From Argyresthia goedartella (lineage: Eukaryota > Arthropoda > Insecta > Lepidoptera > Argyresthiidae): 64,000 bases of DNA. Shown here one piece after another: positions 53,173-62,105 of the stretch (position 1 is the first letter of the stretch; each line of letters begins with the position of its first letter). The notes beneath the pieces are model-generated. The model was not told the origin of the DNA. It made no database searches and saw only the letters and a program-made list of their open reading frames with translations. Both the position numbers and the translations under genes were made by a program. The stretch is from contig OX463836.1 in NCBI GenBank assembly GCA_949825045.1, positions 14,112,329 to 14,176,328 on the forward strand. The letters run 5' to 3'.

Positions 53173-53328
53173 CAGATAGTGCTCCTGGCCCCACACTATA
53201 TCCTACTGTGTGTGTGAGACCCTGAGTCGTGGGTACCAGAAACGGCCTCTTCCTCCTGGCCGGGAAGGATCTGAACCCGCGACCTCTCGCTTCGAGCGCC
53301 CACAGGCGATGGCGGCAGTATGGCGTTG
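53173..53328 (-). mobile_element. SINE-2 copy, diverged
   Basis: GCTCCTGGCCCCACACTAT, CTGAGTCGTGGGTACCAGA, TCTGAACCCGCGACCTCTCG and GCCCACAGGCGATGGCGG. Internal part shortened. Confidence 0.65.
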
Positions 53329-53499
53329 ACATTCGAAGCGAATAGCCGGATTCGTACTGCTACATTGCACTTACGACGACGAGTTTGCTAGTAAAAGTAA
53401 TTAAAACTTGTGAGAAATGAGAAACATTGTTAATGTTAATTTGAGTTGAGGGCAAATTCATAGGAGTTAGCGATTCTTTTGCGAGTATAAGTAGTCAGG

Positions 53500-53576
53500 A
53501 TTAGACGGCAACGGGCCAGCCCCCTATCACACAAAGTAGAATATTGTAACGTGACGCCATATTCGTATGGTTTTGG
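53500..53576 (+). mobile_element. SINE-3 fragment
   Basis: GGCAACGGGCCAGCCCCCTA, CAAAGTAGAATATTG and GTGACGCCATATTCGTATGG. Confidence 0.45.
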
Positions 53577-53579
53577 TTT

Positions 53580-53660
53580 GGGTTCTTCTCCCACAGTGGT
53601 CTACATTGGACTACAAGAAGAGGCAAAAAAGACATTTTCTAAACATATATAAAATATTTG
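53580..53660 (+). mobile_element. LINE 3'-UTR fragment (family of 12172-13105)
   Basis: TTCTTCTCCCACAGTGGTC, TACATTGGACTACAAGAAGA and GGCAAAAAAGAC are the sense strand of that LINE UTR. Confidence 0.55.
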
Positions 53661-53671
53661 CAGATTTTTTT

Positions 53672-53872
53672 TTGTTTTTGTGGATTTTTACAAAAAGCGC
53701 CTTAACAATTTTGACAAAATTTATATGCGACCGCCTCTGAATTATGACATACCAATCAAAACAGGAATCATCAAAATCGATTCATAATTGACGGAACAAT
53801 CGCGTAACAAACATACAAAAAATACAGTCGAATTGAAAACCTCCTTCTTTTTGAAGTCGGTTGAAAAGTGCC
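53672..53872 (-). repeat. Rep-R copy
   Basis: CAAAATTTATATGCGACCGC, TGAATTATGACATACCAATC, AATCGATTCATAATTGACGG, ATCGCGTAACAAACATACAA and TTTTTGAAGTCGGTTGAAA. Confidence 0.65.
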
Positions 53873-53970
53873 ACGAATCTAAGAAACGAAGACATAAATT
53901 AATAATAATTGGCTTTATGGTCGTGACTTTGGCTTATTCAGATGGACGAAGAATATAGTATAGAAAAAAG

Positions 53971-54212
53971 GTAGTGACCCTGCCTACGAAGCTGACGGTC
54001 CCAGGTTCCAATCCCGGTAAGGGCAAATATTTGTGTGATGAGCATGAATATTTTCTTAGTCTTGGTTGTTTTCTTTGTAATTACATAAGTATTTATCTCT
54101 AATAAATACCTTATATCGTCGTCTAGAACCCATAAAACTAGCCTTGTTGAGATTACAATGGGCCTAATTCGATTTGTGTAAGATTGTCCTCTAATATTTA
54201 TTATTTATTTAT
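53971..54212 (+). mobile_element. SINE-1b copy
   Basis: GTGACCCTGCCTACGAAGC, AGGTTCCAATCCCGGT (B box), ATATTTGTGTGATGAGCATG, CCATAAAACTAGCCTTGTTG and an AT-rich TTTATTTAT end. The head outside the B-box half is clipped. Confidence 0.8.
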
Positions 54213-54580
54213 GGCTTGTGTTTAAACGATTACCAAAAACGCACCTATTTTACTACCAATAAATTTGAAATGACTGCCAGAATGGGTAAATGATCACCAA
54301 ATTTTGTTTAATAAATGATCACCAAATTACTTTTTATGTTTTGTGTTCTTAAATTTATGTTTTAAGTATTTTTGCTGTTCTTACATGTTAAACGTAATAC
54401 GAAGGATAAAGGCGGCTTCGCTTCGCTCACCCCCTTTACCCTTCACCTAAGCTACCACAGTATTTTGCCCTGATATGTTCTGCAACTTTTACTGATCATT
54501 TACCCATTTTGGGTAAGAAAAAAATATTTTTGGTGGTCATTTAAATTGTTATCTTTATTTATTATATAAAAAATGGCGGT
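54213..54580 (-). mobile_element. MITE-F2 copy
   Basis: TGGCTTGTGTTTAAACGATT, GAAATGACTGCCAGAATGG, AAATGATCACCAAATTAC, GGCGGCTTCGCTTCGCTCAC, GCTACCACAGTATTTTGCCC, TATTTTTGGTGGTCATTT and ATTATATAAAAAATGGCGG. It begins exactly where SINE-1b ends. Confidence 0.8.
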
Positions 54581-54879
54581 TGTATCGTTCGGAGTACTTC
54601 CTACCATTCCAACCGCTACATCGTCTGCCTCGGCCCGTCCCCTATCGGAGAAAGAAGCGTCCAGACCGCAGTTTCTTTACTTTCACTCGCCGAAATGTCG
54701 CACTTTTTGTTGGAAAATGACGCGCTTTTTGTTGTAATGCGTCACTTTTTGTCAAGTGCTCATTACCTCGGCGTCACGTGCGATTTTTATCGCGACCGAA
54801 TTTTCTTCTACTTGAAAGATGAATGAAAACATTGTGAGGAATCCTGCATATTAGATCTAGTCTGGGTGTTGGTTTAAGG

Positions 54880-55350
54880 TTAGTAGACGGTTAGTAGACC
54901 GAGCGAACGAAGCGTCTCCGTTCCAGGACTGGGCAAAAACGCTTTCGTATGTCCGGATGTTCTCCACTACAGGCCGCATTTCTCAACTGATTCTCGTGAT
55001 TTTTTGTGGGCAGTTTCGATGATTAAATAGATTTTTCCATCGATTCAGTTTACGGACATTTTTCAAAAAGGCGGAGATGTGGGGTTTTAAAATTTTCAAA
55101 AAATCGCCACAGTCCAAACAGCTAGACGGATTTTAACAAATGAGGTGTGTCGTTGGATTGTTAGAGACCGTGAGAGTAACAGGCTAAACCATTTTAGTGA
55201 AAAGTCAATAGGTTGTATTTAAGACCGCAAAATTTAGTTTACAAATTAATTGGTACTTTCATAGGTCATGTACGTAACCAGGTGCATTGTTAAGTTTGTA
55301 TATCTTATTAAAAGAAAGTGTAACTCGAGAGGTCTACAAACCCACAGAGA
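54880..55350 (-). repeat. Rep-H copy
   Basis: ACCGAGCGAACGAAGCGTCT, TTTCGTATGTCCGGATGTTC, GATTCTCGTGATTTTTTGTG, AGCTAGACGGATTTTAACAA, AAAAGTCAATAGGTTGTATT and TAACCAGGTGCATTGTTAAG. It is the reverse of 47918-48400 without insertions. Confidence 0.8.
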
Positions 55351-55411
55351 CACTAGTTATTTAGTTACAGTACTTATCAAGGACAGCAACATATATAAGA
55401 AAATAACTTCT

Positions 55412-55460
55412 CCTTCTCCCATAGGGGGTGGCAGAGGCACAATTGTGCCCACTCGCCCAC
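55412..55460 (-). mobile_element. SINE-3 terminal fragment
   Basis: CTCCCATAGGGGGTGGCAGA and GGCACAATTGTGCCCAC. Confidence 0.5.
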
Positions 55461-55871
55461 GATCAGCCATTCTGGCTACGAGCGAAGTAACTTGAAAACA
55501 AGCAATATTTTAGCGTAAGCAGTCTCACTACAAATCACATAGAAGCGCACAATGCGTGGGAGTGCACGTTAGTGTGAGAAATCTGATAATTGTTGCCGAA
55601 ATCCGCTGCATTGTATGCGCGCGCGCAGGCACATAGTGCTGTATACAGGATGCGCCAAAGCAAAATATAGTGAAGAAAATACTTTAGCCATACTGCCACT
55701 CTGTATAGTAAAAGCAGTGACGTTGTGGGTGTTTGTGGTTTTTTTATTTACATACAATTGCATCTACATTTAGCAATAACCGATTGTGATTAATGAGAAG
55801 ACAATCGATTTGTTATTATGGTCCGGGTGGCTTAGGATTACAACTTTAAATATTTTCCATTGTACGTCATC

Positions 55872-55994
55872 ACCATGCTCAGTCCACATCGACCCACCAC
55901 GGGGCACAGGCCTCTTCTATTGCGCCAATCCTCACGGTCCTGTGCCTCATTGCCAATCTAATCCAGCGGGATCCCTTCACCTTGATGATGTCGT
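55872..55994 (-). mobile_element. RTE-like LINE 3'-end fragment
   Basis: AGTCCACATCGACCCACCAC, GGGGCACAGGCCTCTTCTAT and CGGTCCTGTGCCTCATTGCC correspond to 44610-44690 of the RTE-like fragment. Confidence 0.5.
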
Positions 55995-56542
55995 CGGACT
56001 ATCATCATTATATATATATGAAATATATCCCGCCCGGCAAATATATCCGCGCGCGCAGGCACCGGCAGCTTTTAGCGGGCGGCTCTCACCGGACGGTGGC
56101 GCGCCAGCAGTCTCCGCTGGTGAGGGCGCGGGTCAGTCTCAAGGCTCTGTTGGCTGCAGCACTTCTGAGTGATTTATTTGGTGATGCATGGAGACATATT
56201 GTGCCAGAAGGTGGAAGGTTTTGCGAGTTGAATGTGTGACTGTGTTTAATTTGTAATTTGAAATATTTAAATTTAAGTTTAATTTTATAGCTGATATTTA
56301 GAATTAATTGACTGTGTTTAAATTGTGTTGTCTTATTTGTAATTTGAATTATTGTAATTTTAATTTAATACATAGGTAAATACATACTGATTGAAGTGAA
56401 ATGAATAATTTGTAATTTAATTTCTTATTATGTATTTTATCAATTGTATCTTATTCGCTGTGTGTACAACGCATTAGAATTATTTCTGTAATGTTGTACT
56501 TACGAAATTTGACAAATAAATAAATAAAATAAATAAATAAAA
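55995..56542 (+). pseudogene. LINE ORF2 3'-end fragment (family of 24680-26850)
   Basis: The plus frame reads KYIRARRHRQLLAGGSHR, TVARQQSPLVRARVSLKA, LLAAALLSDLFGDAWRHIV and GRFCELNV before a stop at 56237-56239. This is the extreme C-terminus of the family whose other copies are at 26229-26634 and 29075-29440. It is in one frame here and shows what the shifted end at 26540 should look like. A 3' UTR of about 275 bases follows, ending in an AAAT run (56514-56541). The rest of the element is absent (5' truncation), and the RTE-like fragment abuts it. Confidence 0.8.
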
Positions 56543-56544
56543 TG

Positions 56545-56898
56545 AAGCCCATAAATGTCCCACCGAGGGATACGGGTTTTTCCCCGGATAAGAGTAACAT
56601 TGAGCCATACACCACCACGCTGGCTCAATGCGGCTTGATGGAGGGGTGTCGGGCTTGTGGCCAACCCGAACTGTCACAACTGTCCCGGCCTCTGACACAG
56701 CTTTACGACTACTACCACCGAGTAGCGATAGTAGCCGGGACCCACAGCTTAACGTGGCATCCGAAACACGGAAGCGTGCGAAACAAATGCCACATAGAAC
56801 GGACACCCATCCAGTGCCCGCCTCGGCCAGATGTTGCTACCAGCACGACCGATTCCGATGTGCGAATACCGCTAGGCCACGGACGGTCGGACGCATCA
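56545..56898 (+). repeat. Rep-B copy
   Basis: ACCGAGGGATACGGGTTTTT, TTGAGCCATACACCACCACG, GTGTCGGGCTTGTGGCCAAC, CGAGTAGCGATAGTAGCCGG and GCTACCAGCACGACCGATTC. The 138- and 94-codon frames are readings of the repeat. Confidence 0.75.
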
Positions 56899-56979
56899 TC
56901 ATTGTACAATAGATTTTTAATAAATCAAAACAAGTGGAATAAATATGAAAACAAATAACCCAACAGAATTTTCTTTTAA

Positions 56980-57395
56980 TACCTGGTTACGTACATGGAG
57001 TATGAAAGTAGCCGCACCAATAACTTTGTAAACTACATTTTGCGGTCTATTGACCCCAACCTATTGACTTTTCACTCAAATTATACAGCCTGGTATGTAC
57101 TCTCACGGTCTCTACAAATACAATGAGACCTCATTTGTTAAAATCCGTCAAGCTGTTTGAACTGTAGCGGTTTCATAAATTTTAAAACCAGCACATCTCT
57201 GCCATTTTGAAAAAATTACAAAAACTGAATCAACAAAAAATAACTATTTAATTATCGAACCTGCTCACAAAACTTCACGAGAATCAGTTGAGAAATGCGG
57301 CCTGAAGAGGATAACATCCGGACACACATCCGAAAGCATTTTTGGCGGATCCAGAAACGAAGACGCTTCCTCGCTCGGTCAAATATACATTCAAC
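56980..57395 (+). repeat. Rep-H copy
   Basis: CTGGTTACGTACATGGAGTA, CGCACCAATAACTTTGTAAA, CTCATTTGTTAAAATCCGTC (the site where MITE-G entered the copy at 13210), CTGCTCACAAAACTTCACG and GACGCTTCCTCGCTCGGTC. Confidence 0.8.
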
Positions 57396-57424
57396 AAATA
57401 TAAGTCAATAATAACAAATGATGA

Positions 57425-57852
57425 CGACCCGAATGGCCGAGTCGGCAGTGACCCTGCCTACGAAGCCAAGGGCCCCGGGTTCGAGTCCCGGTGGGGGCAA
57501 ATATTTGTTTGATGAGAACGAATGTTTGTACCCTAAACTAGGATTTTTTATTTGAGGCCAGAAATGTAAACAAAGAACTGTCATTTTCTAGAACAAAACC
57601 GTAGACTTTGATATTCATATTATACTTTTTGTACTGGAAAATGACAGTTATTTGTTTAGATTTCTGACCTCAAATTAAAAATCCTAGATTAGTCATGGTT
57701 GTTTATCTAGATAGATAAATATATAGAAAAATACTTAGATAAGTATAATATTTATCTATATAAGTATGTGTATCGTTGTCTAATACAGGGAATCCTAGTT
57801 TGGGGCTAGATCAATGTGTGTAAATTGTGTCCAAGGTATTATTATTATTATA
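57425..57852 (+). mobile_element. SINE-1 copy interrupted by MITE-J
   Basis: The head TGGCCGAGTCGG and GGTTCGAGTCC are intact. The body is cut at TGTACCCTA and resumes at TAGTCATGGTTG after 57690. It ends GTCCAAGGTATTATTATT. Confidence 0.9.
57536..57689. mobile_element. MITE-J copy 2, TA-flanked, inside SINE-1
   Basis: Ends AACTAGGATTTTT and the complement of ATCTAGGATTTTT, with TA on both sides (57534-57535 and 57690-57691). Intact SINE-1 copies read CCCTAGTCATGG with a single TA. Element length is 154 bases with no ORF. The TA duplication suggests a Tc1/mariner-type source of transposase. Confidence 0.9.
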
Positions 57853-58213
57853 TATTAAAAAATAATTACTGTGAGGTTGTACCAACCCAGTTACTTTGAA
57901 GTTTCTTACTTAACTCGAGTTTCGAGTTACCTTGCGTTCGAAATAGTCGCACTAAGGAATATTTGCCGAACACCCTGTGTATAGGTAAGTCGACCTCAAG
58001 AAAGTGACTGGAGTTATGGCGGTAGGTATTAGATAATGAACGTTTGTAGTCATTTTAATATTTTATGTGGCATTAGGTAAGACTTGGGAGGGTAATGATT
58101 TGCGAGTGTTTGATAAGACCATGGGAACGATCTCACTTGGACACGCGTTATAGTCTTCATGGTGGTAGTGACAAAACACGACAAATCTTTGCATACGGGT
58201 TCTCAGATACATA

Positions 58214-58525
58214 TTAAGGCGATACCTCGCCCGTGCAAAGGTCCTCGTTACTCCAGGCGGAAAGACCCGCAGTGTGAGAGGGACGGAATCGGGAAAAATG
58301 AAAAAACGTAGCGCTAAACCACAGAATAATTGTTTAAAAATAAACTACGCTATTTTGTTAGAAAGTTTTTAAGGAGATTTTGCGAATACATAATATCTAC
58401 ATTTTAAACGCAGTTCCACAATGAAATTAGTTAGGATGTCAGAATTACAGGAAAAAATATAATAATTTAGAGGTGTTTTCGTAATTAAATTCTATCGAGA
58501 AAATTTCATCCAATTCTATGCCCAT
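58214..58525. mobile_element. MITE-V, reversed and truncated
   Basis: TTAAGGCGATACCTCGCCC, GAAAGACCCGCAGTGTGAGA, AACTACGCTATTTTGTT and CGAGAAAATTTCATCCAATT are the complement of the right two thirds of MITE-V. Confidence 0.8.
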
Positions 58526-58643
58526 TATCAGTTTTGGAGTACTTGTACCTAAATGGCAAAAGGGCAATATCGCGTAAGGGCGAAAGTACAACCAAAACCC
58601 AGAAACAACATTAATGGTCTGTGATCAAAACCAATATCGCAAA

Positions 58644-59071
58644 TTAAGGTGCTACGAAAAAAATGGGGTTTTTTTCGAATCCATTTACTCCACCATGAAG
58701 TCATCTACAGATTTGATTATTGGGTTAACGTCTATTGAGTATTTGATTAAGATTTTCACTAGAGGGAAACGCGATTGGATGAAATTTTCTCGATAGAATT
58801 TTATTACGAAAACACTTCTGAATTGTTTTACTTTTTCCTGTAATTCTGAAACCCTAATTAATTTCATTGTGGAACTGCGTTCAAAATGTAGATATTATGT
58901 ATTCGCAAAATCTCCTTAAAAAAGTTTGTAATAAAATAGCGTAGTTTATTTTTAAACAATTTTTCTGTGGTTTAGCGTTTTTTCATTTTTTCCCGATTCC
59001 TTCCCTCTCACACTGCGGGTGTTTCCGCTTGGAATAACGGGGACCTTTGTACGGACGAGGTAGCGCCTTAA
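58644..59071. mobile_element. MITE-V, full-length TTAA-flanked copy
   Basis: TTAA then GGTGCTACGAAAAAAA at the left; GACGAGGTAGCGCC then TTAA at the right (59068-59071). GGTGCTAC and GGCGCTAC are the inverted tips. It lies head-to-head with 58214-58525, so about 300 bases of each can pair. Confidence 0.85.
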
Positions 59072-59166
59072 CACCCCATTGTGTCGAGACTCCAGGTACT
59101 TCTCATGGCGACCGGCCGACTGAACAATTTGGCGGCAAATCGGCGCCTACGTCATTTTTATTCGTC

Positions 59167-59392
59167 AGTTTTTTTTTTTTTTTTTACTTTATTAGGAAAA
59201 CTAACAGCTTATCACTAACACAATAAATTACACACATAGATACAGAAAGCCAACAAAAAGTTTTCACAGCTAGCAATCTGATCAATGAAAATGACGTACT
59301 CTCCAAGTCAAGTTTAATGGCCATTTTGTTAATGAGGTCGATCCGCAATTTCCTATTTCCCCCTTGGCCATCAATCCTGACGTTAGAACATG
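59167..59392 (-). mobile_element. Poly(A)-tailed retroposed sequence, family unknown
   Basis: A run of 18 T (59169-59186) is followed by ACTTTATTAGG, which on the minus strand is AATAAAGT then poly(A). That is the signature of a reverse-transcribed polyadenylated RNA. The minus frame upstream (59184-59453) has no domain I can name and crosses into MITE-S. It may be a LINE 3' end or a processed pseudogene. Confidence 0.5.
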
Positions 59393-59641
59393 TTAACCTC
59401 TTGAATACCACCGGGGCGTTAGATAACGCCACTTTTCCATTATAGTTTGACATTTGAGGCGCTACGCAGACAGAAGAAGGCGTAAGGTACGTTTGATCTT
59501 CGCCGCGTTCGCAAACAGAACGCAGCGAAGATCAAACGTACCTTACGCCTTATGCCTTCTTCTGTCTGCGCAGCGCCATATACCATGGCAGATAAGGTTC
59601 CAAATCGCGACCCAGACTACCCTCGGTTTTTGAGAGGTTAA
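59393..59641. mobile_element. MITE-S, TTAA-flanked, carrying a nested foldback
   Basis: TTAA then CCTCTTGAATACCACC at the left (TTAA 59393-59396). CGGTTTTTGAGAGG then TTAA lies at the right (59638-59641). Between TTTGACATTT and ATACCATGGCA an extra foldback (T, 59458-59577) makes this copy twice as long as 46603-46730. Confidence 0.85.
59458..59577. mobile_element. Foldback T nested in MITE-S
   Basis: The left arm GGCGCTACGCAGACAGAAG, continuing to CGTAAGGTACGTTTGATCTT, is matched by the right arm AAGATCAAACGTACCTTACG to TTCTGTCTGCGCAGCGCC. The loop is a few bases. The right arm has a 7-base extra piece (CCTTATG region). Confidence 0.8.
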
Positions 59642-59653
59642 AGTGGATCCATT

Positions 59654-60352
59654 TCTAGAAGTCGCATTTGACATCTGTCTACAGAGGTGTAAGGCAATAA
59701 ACTTGGCATGCTTGACTACGTAACTTGATCGTGTTATACTTAAGTTGTGCTTAAACTGAAACTCAACCCTTTCTCATATATTTCATGAAATAATTGACTA
59801 AATCATGAAATGATTGGTCACTTCTACTATTTTGACGACCCGAATGGCCGAGTCGGCAGTGACCCTGCCTACGAAGCCAGGGGTCCCAGGTTCGAGTCCC
59901 GGTGGGGGCAAATATTTGTTTGATGAGAACGGATGTTTGTACTCTTAGTCTGGTTGTTTATCTATCTAAGTATAATATTTATCTATATAAGTATGTGTAT
60001 CGTTGTCTAGCACCCAAGGTACAGGGAATCCTAGTTTGGGGCTAGATCAATGTGTGTTTTTACACACTGTCCAAGGTATTATTATTACTGTTATATATTA
60101 TTATTTCATGATAGTCAATCCATGGTTGGCTATTTCATGATATAATCAAATTATACTATATAGCTACGACCATATATAAAACATAAGTATTTGACTTGTA
60201 AAAGAGCATCATTTTTGCTTAGATGCAATAAGTTATTTGAGTTTTGAGTGAGTACAGAGTTTGCGTCACTATCCGCCTCCTTGTTTTGCTTAGAAAAGGA
60301 AGGGACACTGACGTATAGCTCCGTCCCTACTGTTGACAGATGTCAAATGCGA
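59654..60352 (+). repeat. Rep-X with inverted tips, interrupted by SINE-1
   Basis: The left tip GTCGCATTTGACATCTGTC is matched by GACAGATGTCAAATGCGAC at the right. Inside are TTCATGAAATAATTGACTAA and ATTTCATGATAGTCAATCC. A SINE-1 (59836-60088) splits it. Confidence 0.65.
59836..60088 (+). mobile_element. SINE-1 copy inside Rep-X
   Basis: TGGCCGAGTCGG A box, AGGTTCGAGTCCCGG B box, AGTTTGGGGCTAGATCAATG and CTGTCCAAGGTATTATTATT. A small insert (TTTTTACACA) precedes the end. Confidence 0.9.
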
Positions 60353-60382
60353 CCTATAATCTTGGCTCCACGGTAGTTAGTG

Positions 60383-60470
60383 GTCAGAAGCACAATTGTG
60401 AACACGTTATTCAAAACTCCATTTTGCGTGACAGTGGGCTAGCCCATCGCCACACCTTTTCCATCGGAAG
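60383..60470 (-). mobile_element. SINE-3 fragment
   Basis: AAAACTCCATTTTGCGTGAC, GTGGGCTAGCCCATCGCC and CCTTTTCCATCGG. Confidence 0.6.
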
Positions 60471-60540
60471 TTGGTTCCCCGGAGAAGATCTCTTCTTAGA
60501 AATAAAGTCGCCTTTGTACACATTTTATGTACTTTTTGTT
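60470..60540 (+). mobile_element. Family Q remnant
   Basis: AGAAGATCTCTTCTTAGAAA and AAGTCGCCTTTGTACACATT. Confidence 0.4.
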
Positions 60541-60542
60541 TT

Positions 60543-60940
60543 CTAGGGTTCCGTACCCGAAGGGTGCCAAACGGGACCCTATTACTAAGCCTCCGCTGTC
60601 CGTCCGTCCGTCTGTCACCAGGCTGTATATCACGAACCGTGATAGTAAGACAGTTGAAATGTTCACAGATGATTTATATATTGTGTCGATGTAACAACAA
60701 ATACTAAAAAATTTAATAAAATAAATATTTCTCCCATACAACAATTCTTCCAATACCACACACAAACTTATGAATGCACCTGGTCACGTACATGGAGTGT
60801 GAAAGTAGCAGCACCAATAACTTTATAAACAACATTTTGCTATGTAAAATCCAAACTATTCACTCCACACCATCCCTACCATTATACTGTGGTACGGAAC
60901 CCTTCGTGCGCGAGTTCGACTCGCACTTGAGCGGTTTCTC
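60543..60940 (-). repeat. Rep-A, near full-length copy
   Basis: AGGGTTCCGTACCCGAAGGG, GCCTCCGCTGTCCGTCCGTC, GAACCGTGATAGTAAGACAG, AATACCACACACAAACTTAT, TCCAAACTATTCACTCCAC and CTCGCACTTGAGCGGTTT. Confidence 0.8.
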
Positions 60941-61321
60941 AATGATTTGTCTGCTTATTTATTATGAAGATTCCTCATAACTTCAACACAAGGAAAGGAA
61001 AATTTTGATTAACGAACCCAAAGAGTGAAGTGCTTACATTATATTCAGGACAATAAGAAACTTGCACAGAGCAATGAACCCGACCACAAATATATCAATA
61101 TTGAATTTTTAAATGACAATCGTTGCGCAGAACTTTTTAAAACAAACATGGCGTCTTTCGAAAATATTAAGCGATGATTCAACTAATCGAGGTTTTTCAC
61201 CAGGTATTTATAGGTAAACATTCTCGCAAACGACAGTCCTTTTATTCGCGGCGTGGAGGAAGGGGTCGAAACATTTCGTAATATGTCATGCATGCATATC
61301 TTAAAATAAAATATGATAAAT
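60941..61321. other. Unassigned spacer
   Basis: Nothing supported. Confidence 0.4.
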
Positions 61322-61442
61322 TTATCAAGTTTGCGGCGCTGGGCTAGTCCCATATCAAGTAAAAATTGAGAAAATATTGGTTAAACGTGGGCGCATCTAA
61401 GCCTTTGCCACTCCGTATGGCAACAGGCGTGACGCTATACAC
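61322..61442 (+). mobile_element. SINE-3 fragment
   Basis: TTTGCGGCGCTGGGCTAGTC, AAATTGAGAAAATATTGG, TTGCCACTCCGTATGGCAAC and AGGCGTGACGCTAT. Confidence 0.6.
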
Positions 61443-61459
61443 ATTTATTTTTATATTTT

Positions 61460-61612
61460 CACGCAGCATGGTCCCGGGTTCGATCTCCGGCTGGGGGTTA
61501 AGAAAAAAAAACCCATGTCTTGGATTGACGTGTGTGTGAATTCGCTGTTTTTGGTACTCGACACAGGGTATCCTACTGTGGGGCCAGAAGCAACGTGCCT
61601 GTATGCGTAAAT
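61460..61612 (+). mobile_element. SINE-2 copy, head clipped
   Basis: GGTCCCGGGTTCGATCTCCG (B box), CCCATGTCTTGGATTGACG, TCGACACAGGGTATCCTACT and GGGGCCAGAAGCAACGTGCC. Confidence 0.8.
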
Positions 61613-61924
61613 ATTAATAAAATAAAAAAGTTAAATGTCCCACAACTGGGCAAACTTTTTTTAAGTTTTACTTTTCATCTCAGGCATAACGGATACGTGC
61701 CATGACCTCGGCATTCAGTAAAAAAAAATATTTTTAATATGAAATCGGCGAGCTGACAGCCTTGTCACAAAGCCTCAAATTTAACGAAAAGTAGTGGATA
61801 TCCTTCGATTACTACAGCTTCCTGATTGCACTTATGAGTACTATTTACATACAATATGCTTTCTGCATGTCCTATGTGTAAGTAATACCTCTAGATTAAA
61901 AATATTAAACTTGCCCGGCACGTT

Positions 61925-62105
61925 CACTCGTTTCCTATTTAAGCTGATAACTTTTGAACTACTGAACCGATTTAAGCACCATCGCAGGGAAGTCAACTAC
62001 CGTTTACAGAAAACCGCATCAAAATCCGTCCACCCGTTTGACCGCTAGGGTGCCACGGACAGACATACAGACACACCGACAGACGCTTCAAACTTGTAAC
62101 ATCCC
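61925..62105 (-). repeat. Rep-M copy
   Basis: TTTTGAACTACTGAACCGAT, AAAACCGCATCAAAATCCGT, CACCCGTTTGACCGCTAGGG and GACAGACGCTTCAAACTTG. A short ATCT microsatellite lies at about 62195-62212. The 84-codon frame at 61794 merely covers it. Confidence 0.65.
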
